Assembly (NCBI GenBank): GCA_024516035.1
Contig: JAMCCL010000101.1
Coordinates: forward strand, 1 to 64,000
Length of the DNA stretch: 64,000 nucleotides
Direction: 5' to 3'
From: Bactericera cockerelli
Taxonomy: Eukaryota; Arthropoda; Insecta; Hemiptera; Triozidae
Translations under genes and position numbers: made by a program
In this document: in pieces, positions 60,601 through 64,000 of the stretch
Layout: each line of letters opens with the position of its first letter
Position numbering within the stretch: position 1 is the stretch's first letter
The notes under the pieces: generated by a model
Told to the model about the DNA's origin: nothing
What the model saw: only the letters and a program-made list of their open reading frames with translations
The model's database searches: none

Positions 60601-63600
60601 ATATATAACTACGAGCTGGACATGAGGCTAGTATAGGAATATATGGTATACTTTAGGCCGAAAAATTGCCCCGATGACCACCGGCCGACCAAGTTATATC
60701 TATGAATTTTACGTTTTCGTGTCTCTAAAACCATGTGACATTATAATCAGAAATAAAAATATAGCATCGAGGCTCTCGAAAAATTGGAAAAATATATAAC
60801 TACGAGCTAGACATGAGGCTAGTATAGGAATATATGGTATACTTTAGGCCGAAAAATTGCCCCGATGACAACCGGCCGACCAAGTTATTCTATCATTTTT
60901 AACGTTTTCTTGTCCCTAAGACCATGTGACATCATAATCAGAAATAAAAATATAGCATCGACGCTCTCGAAAAATTATAACTACAAGCTGGACATGAGGC
61001 TAGTATAGGAATATATGGTATACCTTAGGCCGAAAAATTGCCCGATGACCACCGGCCGACCAAGTTATATCATATTTTACGTTTTCGTGTCCCTAAGACC
61101 ATGCGACATCATAATCAGAAATAAAAATATAGCATCGAGGCTCTCGAAAAATTGGAAAAATATATAAAAACGAGCTGGACATGAGGCTAGTATAGGAATA
61201 TATGGTATACTTTAGGGGCCGAAAAATTGCCCCGATGACCACCGGCCGACCAAGTTATATCTATGAATTTTACGTTTTTGTGTCTCTAAGACCATGTGAC
61301 ATTATAATCAGAAATAAAAAATTTTAGCATCGAGGCTCTCGAAAAATTGGAAAAATATATAACTACGAGCTGGACATGAGGCTAGTATAGGAATATATGG
61401 TATACTTTAGCCCGAAAAATTGCCCCGATGACCACCGGCCGACCAAGTTATATCTATCATTTTTACGTTTTTGTGTCTCTAAGGCCATGTGACATTATAA
61501 TCAGAAATAAAAATATAGCATCGAGGATCTCGAAAAATTGGAAAAATATATAACTACGAGCTGGACATGAGGCTAGTATAGGAATATATGGTATACTTTA
61601 GGCCGAAAAAATTGCCCCGATGACCACCGGCCGACCAAGTTATATCTATCATTTTTACGTTTTCTTGTCCCTAAGACCATGCGACATTATAATCAGAAAT
61701 AAAAATATAGCATCGAGGCTCTCGAAAAATTGGAAAAAATATATAACTACGAGCTGGACATGAGGCTAGTATAGGAATATATGGTATACTTTAGGCCGAA
61801 AAATTGACCCGATGACCACCGGCCGACCAGTTATATCTATGAATTTTACGTTTTCGTGTCTCTAAGACCATGTGACATTATAATCAGAAATAAAAATATA
61901 TATGGTATACTTTAGGCCGAAAAATTGACCCGATGACCACCGGTCGACCAAGTTATATCTATCATATTTACGTTTTCTTGTCCCTAAGACCATGCGACAT
62001 CATAATCAGAAATAAAAATATAGCATCGAGGCTCTCGAAAAATTGGAAAAATATATAACTACGAGCTGGACATGAGGCTAGTATAGGAATATATGGTATA
62101 CTTTAGGCCGAAAAATTGCCCCGATGACCACCGGCCGACCAAGTTATATCTATGAATTTTACGTTTTCGTGTCTCTAAAACCATGTGACATTATAATCAG
62201 AAATAAAAATATAGCATCGAGGCTCTCGAAAATTGGAAAAATATATAACTACGAGCTAGACATGAGGCTAGTATAGGAATATATGGTATACTTTAGGCCG
62301 AAAAATTGCCCCGATGACCACCGGCCGACCAAGTTATGTCTATCATTTTTACGTTTTCTTGTCCCTAAGACCATGTGACATCATAATCAGAAATAAAAAT
62401 ATAGCATCGAGGATCTCGAAAAATTGGAAAAATATATAACTACGAGCTGGACATGAGGCTAGTATAGGAATATATGGTATACTTTAGGCCGAAAAATTGC
62501 CCCGATGACCACCGGCCGACCAAGTTATATCTATCATTTTTAAGTTTTCTTGTCCCTAAGACCATGCGACATTATAATCAGAAATAAAAATATAGCATCG
62601 AGGCTCTCGAAAAATTGGAAAAATATATAACTACGAGCTGGACATGAGGCTAGTATAGGAATATATGGTATACTTTAGGCCGAAAAATTGACCCGATGAC
62701 CACCGGCCGACCAAGTTATATCTATGAATTTTACGTTTTCGTGTCTCTGAGACCATGTGACATCATAATCAGAAATTAAAATATAGCATCGTGGCTCTCG
62801 AAAAATTGGAAAAATATATAACTACGAGCTGGACATGAGGCTAGTATAGGAATATATGGTATACCTTGGGTCGAAAAATTGCCCCGATGACCACCGGCCG
62901 ACCAAGTTATATCTTGCATTTTTACGTTTTCTTGTCTCTAAGACCATGCGACATCATAATCAGAAATAAAAATATAGCATCGAGGCTCTCGAAAAATTGG
63001 AAAAATATATAACTACGAGCTGGACATGAGGCTAGTATAGGAATATATGGTATACTTTAGGCCGAAAAAATTGCCCCGATGACCACCGGCCGACCAAGTT
63101 ATATCTATGAATTTTACGTTTTTGTGTCTCTAAGACTATGTGACATTATAATCAGAAATAAAAATATAGCATCAAGGCTCTCGAAAAATTGGAAAAATAT
63201 ATAACTACGAGCTGGACATGAGGCTAGTATAGGAATATATGGTATACTTTAGGCCGAAAAAATTGCCCCGATGACCACCGGCCGACCAAGTTATGTCTAT
63301 CATTTTTACGTTTTCTTGTCTCTAAGACCATGCGACATTATAATCAGAAATAAAAATATGCATCGAGGCTCTCGAAAAATTGGAAAAATATATAAACTAC
63401 GAGCTGGACATGAGGCTAGTATAGGAATATATGGTATACTTTAGGCCGAAAAATTGCCCCGATGACCACCGGCCGACCAAGTTATATCTATGAATTTTAC
63501 GTTTTCGTGTCTCTAAAACCATGTGACATTATAATCAGAAATAAAAATATAGCATCGAGGCTCTCGAAAAATTGGAAAAATATATAACTACGAGCTAGAC

Positions 63601-64000
63601 ATGAGGCTAGTATAGGAATATATGGTATACTTTAGGCCGAAAAATTGCCCCGATGACAACCGGCCGACCAAGTTATGTCTATCATTTTTACGTTTTCTTG
63701 TCCCTAAGACCATGTGACATCATAATCAGAAATAAAAATATAGCATCGACGCTCTCGAAAAATTATAACTACAAGCTGGACATGAGGCTAGTATAGGAAT
63801 ATATGGTATACCTTAGGCCGAAAAATTGCCCCGATGACCACCGGCCGACCAAGTTATATCCATCATTTTTACGTTTTCGTGTCCCTAAGACCATGCGACA
63901 TCATAATCAGAAATAAAAATATAGCATCGAGGCTCTCGAAAAATTGGAAAAATATATAACTACGAGCTGGACATGAGGCTAGTATAGGAATATATGGTAT
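57695..64000 (-). repeat. 191-bp satellite array, right arm, inverted relative to the left
   Basis: About 33 units of the same satellite in reverse orientation (ACGAGCTGG at 57992, 58184). Units carry shared diagnostic variants, e.g. TTATAACTACAAGCTGG at 58746, 60977 and 63764, and a deletion form ATAAAAATATATATGGTA near 57812, 59672 and 61890. The array runs off the window. Confidence 0.95.

Overview
This is a eukaryotic nuclear sequence: spliced coding exons with GT-AG introns, many tRNA-derived SINEs, non-LTR retrotransposon pieces, a decayed Tc1-type transposon and a large satellite. The gene and the repeat types fit an animal, most likely an arthropod (insect). The species cannot be named from the sequence alone.

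One protein gene dominates. Reading leftwards on the minus strand, 29 exons between 46825 and 4576 encode about 4,045 residues of a VPS13-family bridge-like lipid transfer protein. The N-terminal chorein motif, an internal UBA domain near residues 2638-2678, a VPS13 adaptor-binding (VAB/SHR-BD) region, a ricin-like beta-trefoil and the start of the C-terminal region identify it as VPS13D. Codon phases are compatible at every exon-exon junction I assigned. The last exons (C-terminal end) lie beyond the left edge. Exon 27 is about 6.4 kb long. It carries six single-base frame breaks and exon 15 a seventh, which look more like consensus indels than true gene decay.

Layout: 1-4550 holds transposon and SINE clutter downstream of the gene's visible end. 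4576-46825 is VPS13D with repeat-filled introns, including at least eight SINE-like families, two MITE families, a 5'-truncated R1/LOA-like LINE at 19052-20928 and a second LINE fragment at 16546-16895. 46826-48480 is upstream flank with degenerate repeats. 48480-54770 and 57695-64000 are two arrays of one 191-bp satellite in opposite orientation, separated by a 2.9-kb spacer with a LINE 3' fragment and a helitron-like hairpin. The right array runs off the window.

The most unusual signal is repeated duplication of VPS13D splice junctions. Four minisatellites are each built from a unit that contains an exon-intron boundary: the exon 14 donor (68-bp unit), exon 23 donor (23-bp unit), exon 24 acceptor (65-bp unit) and exon 26 donor (33-bp unit, in frame, 19 donors). 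The exon 29 acceptor is duplicated once. Two copies of one SINE family inserted exactly at splice donors (exons 11 and 25), so their target-site duplications copied the donor. A fragment of exon 6 sits inverted inside intron 8.
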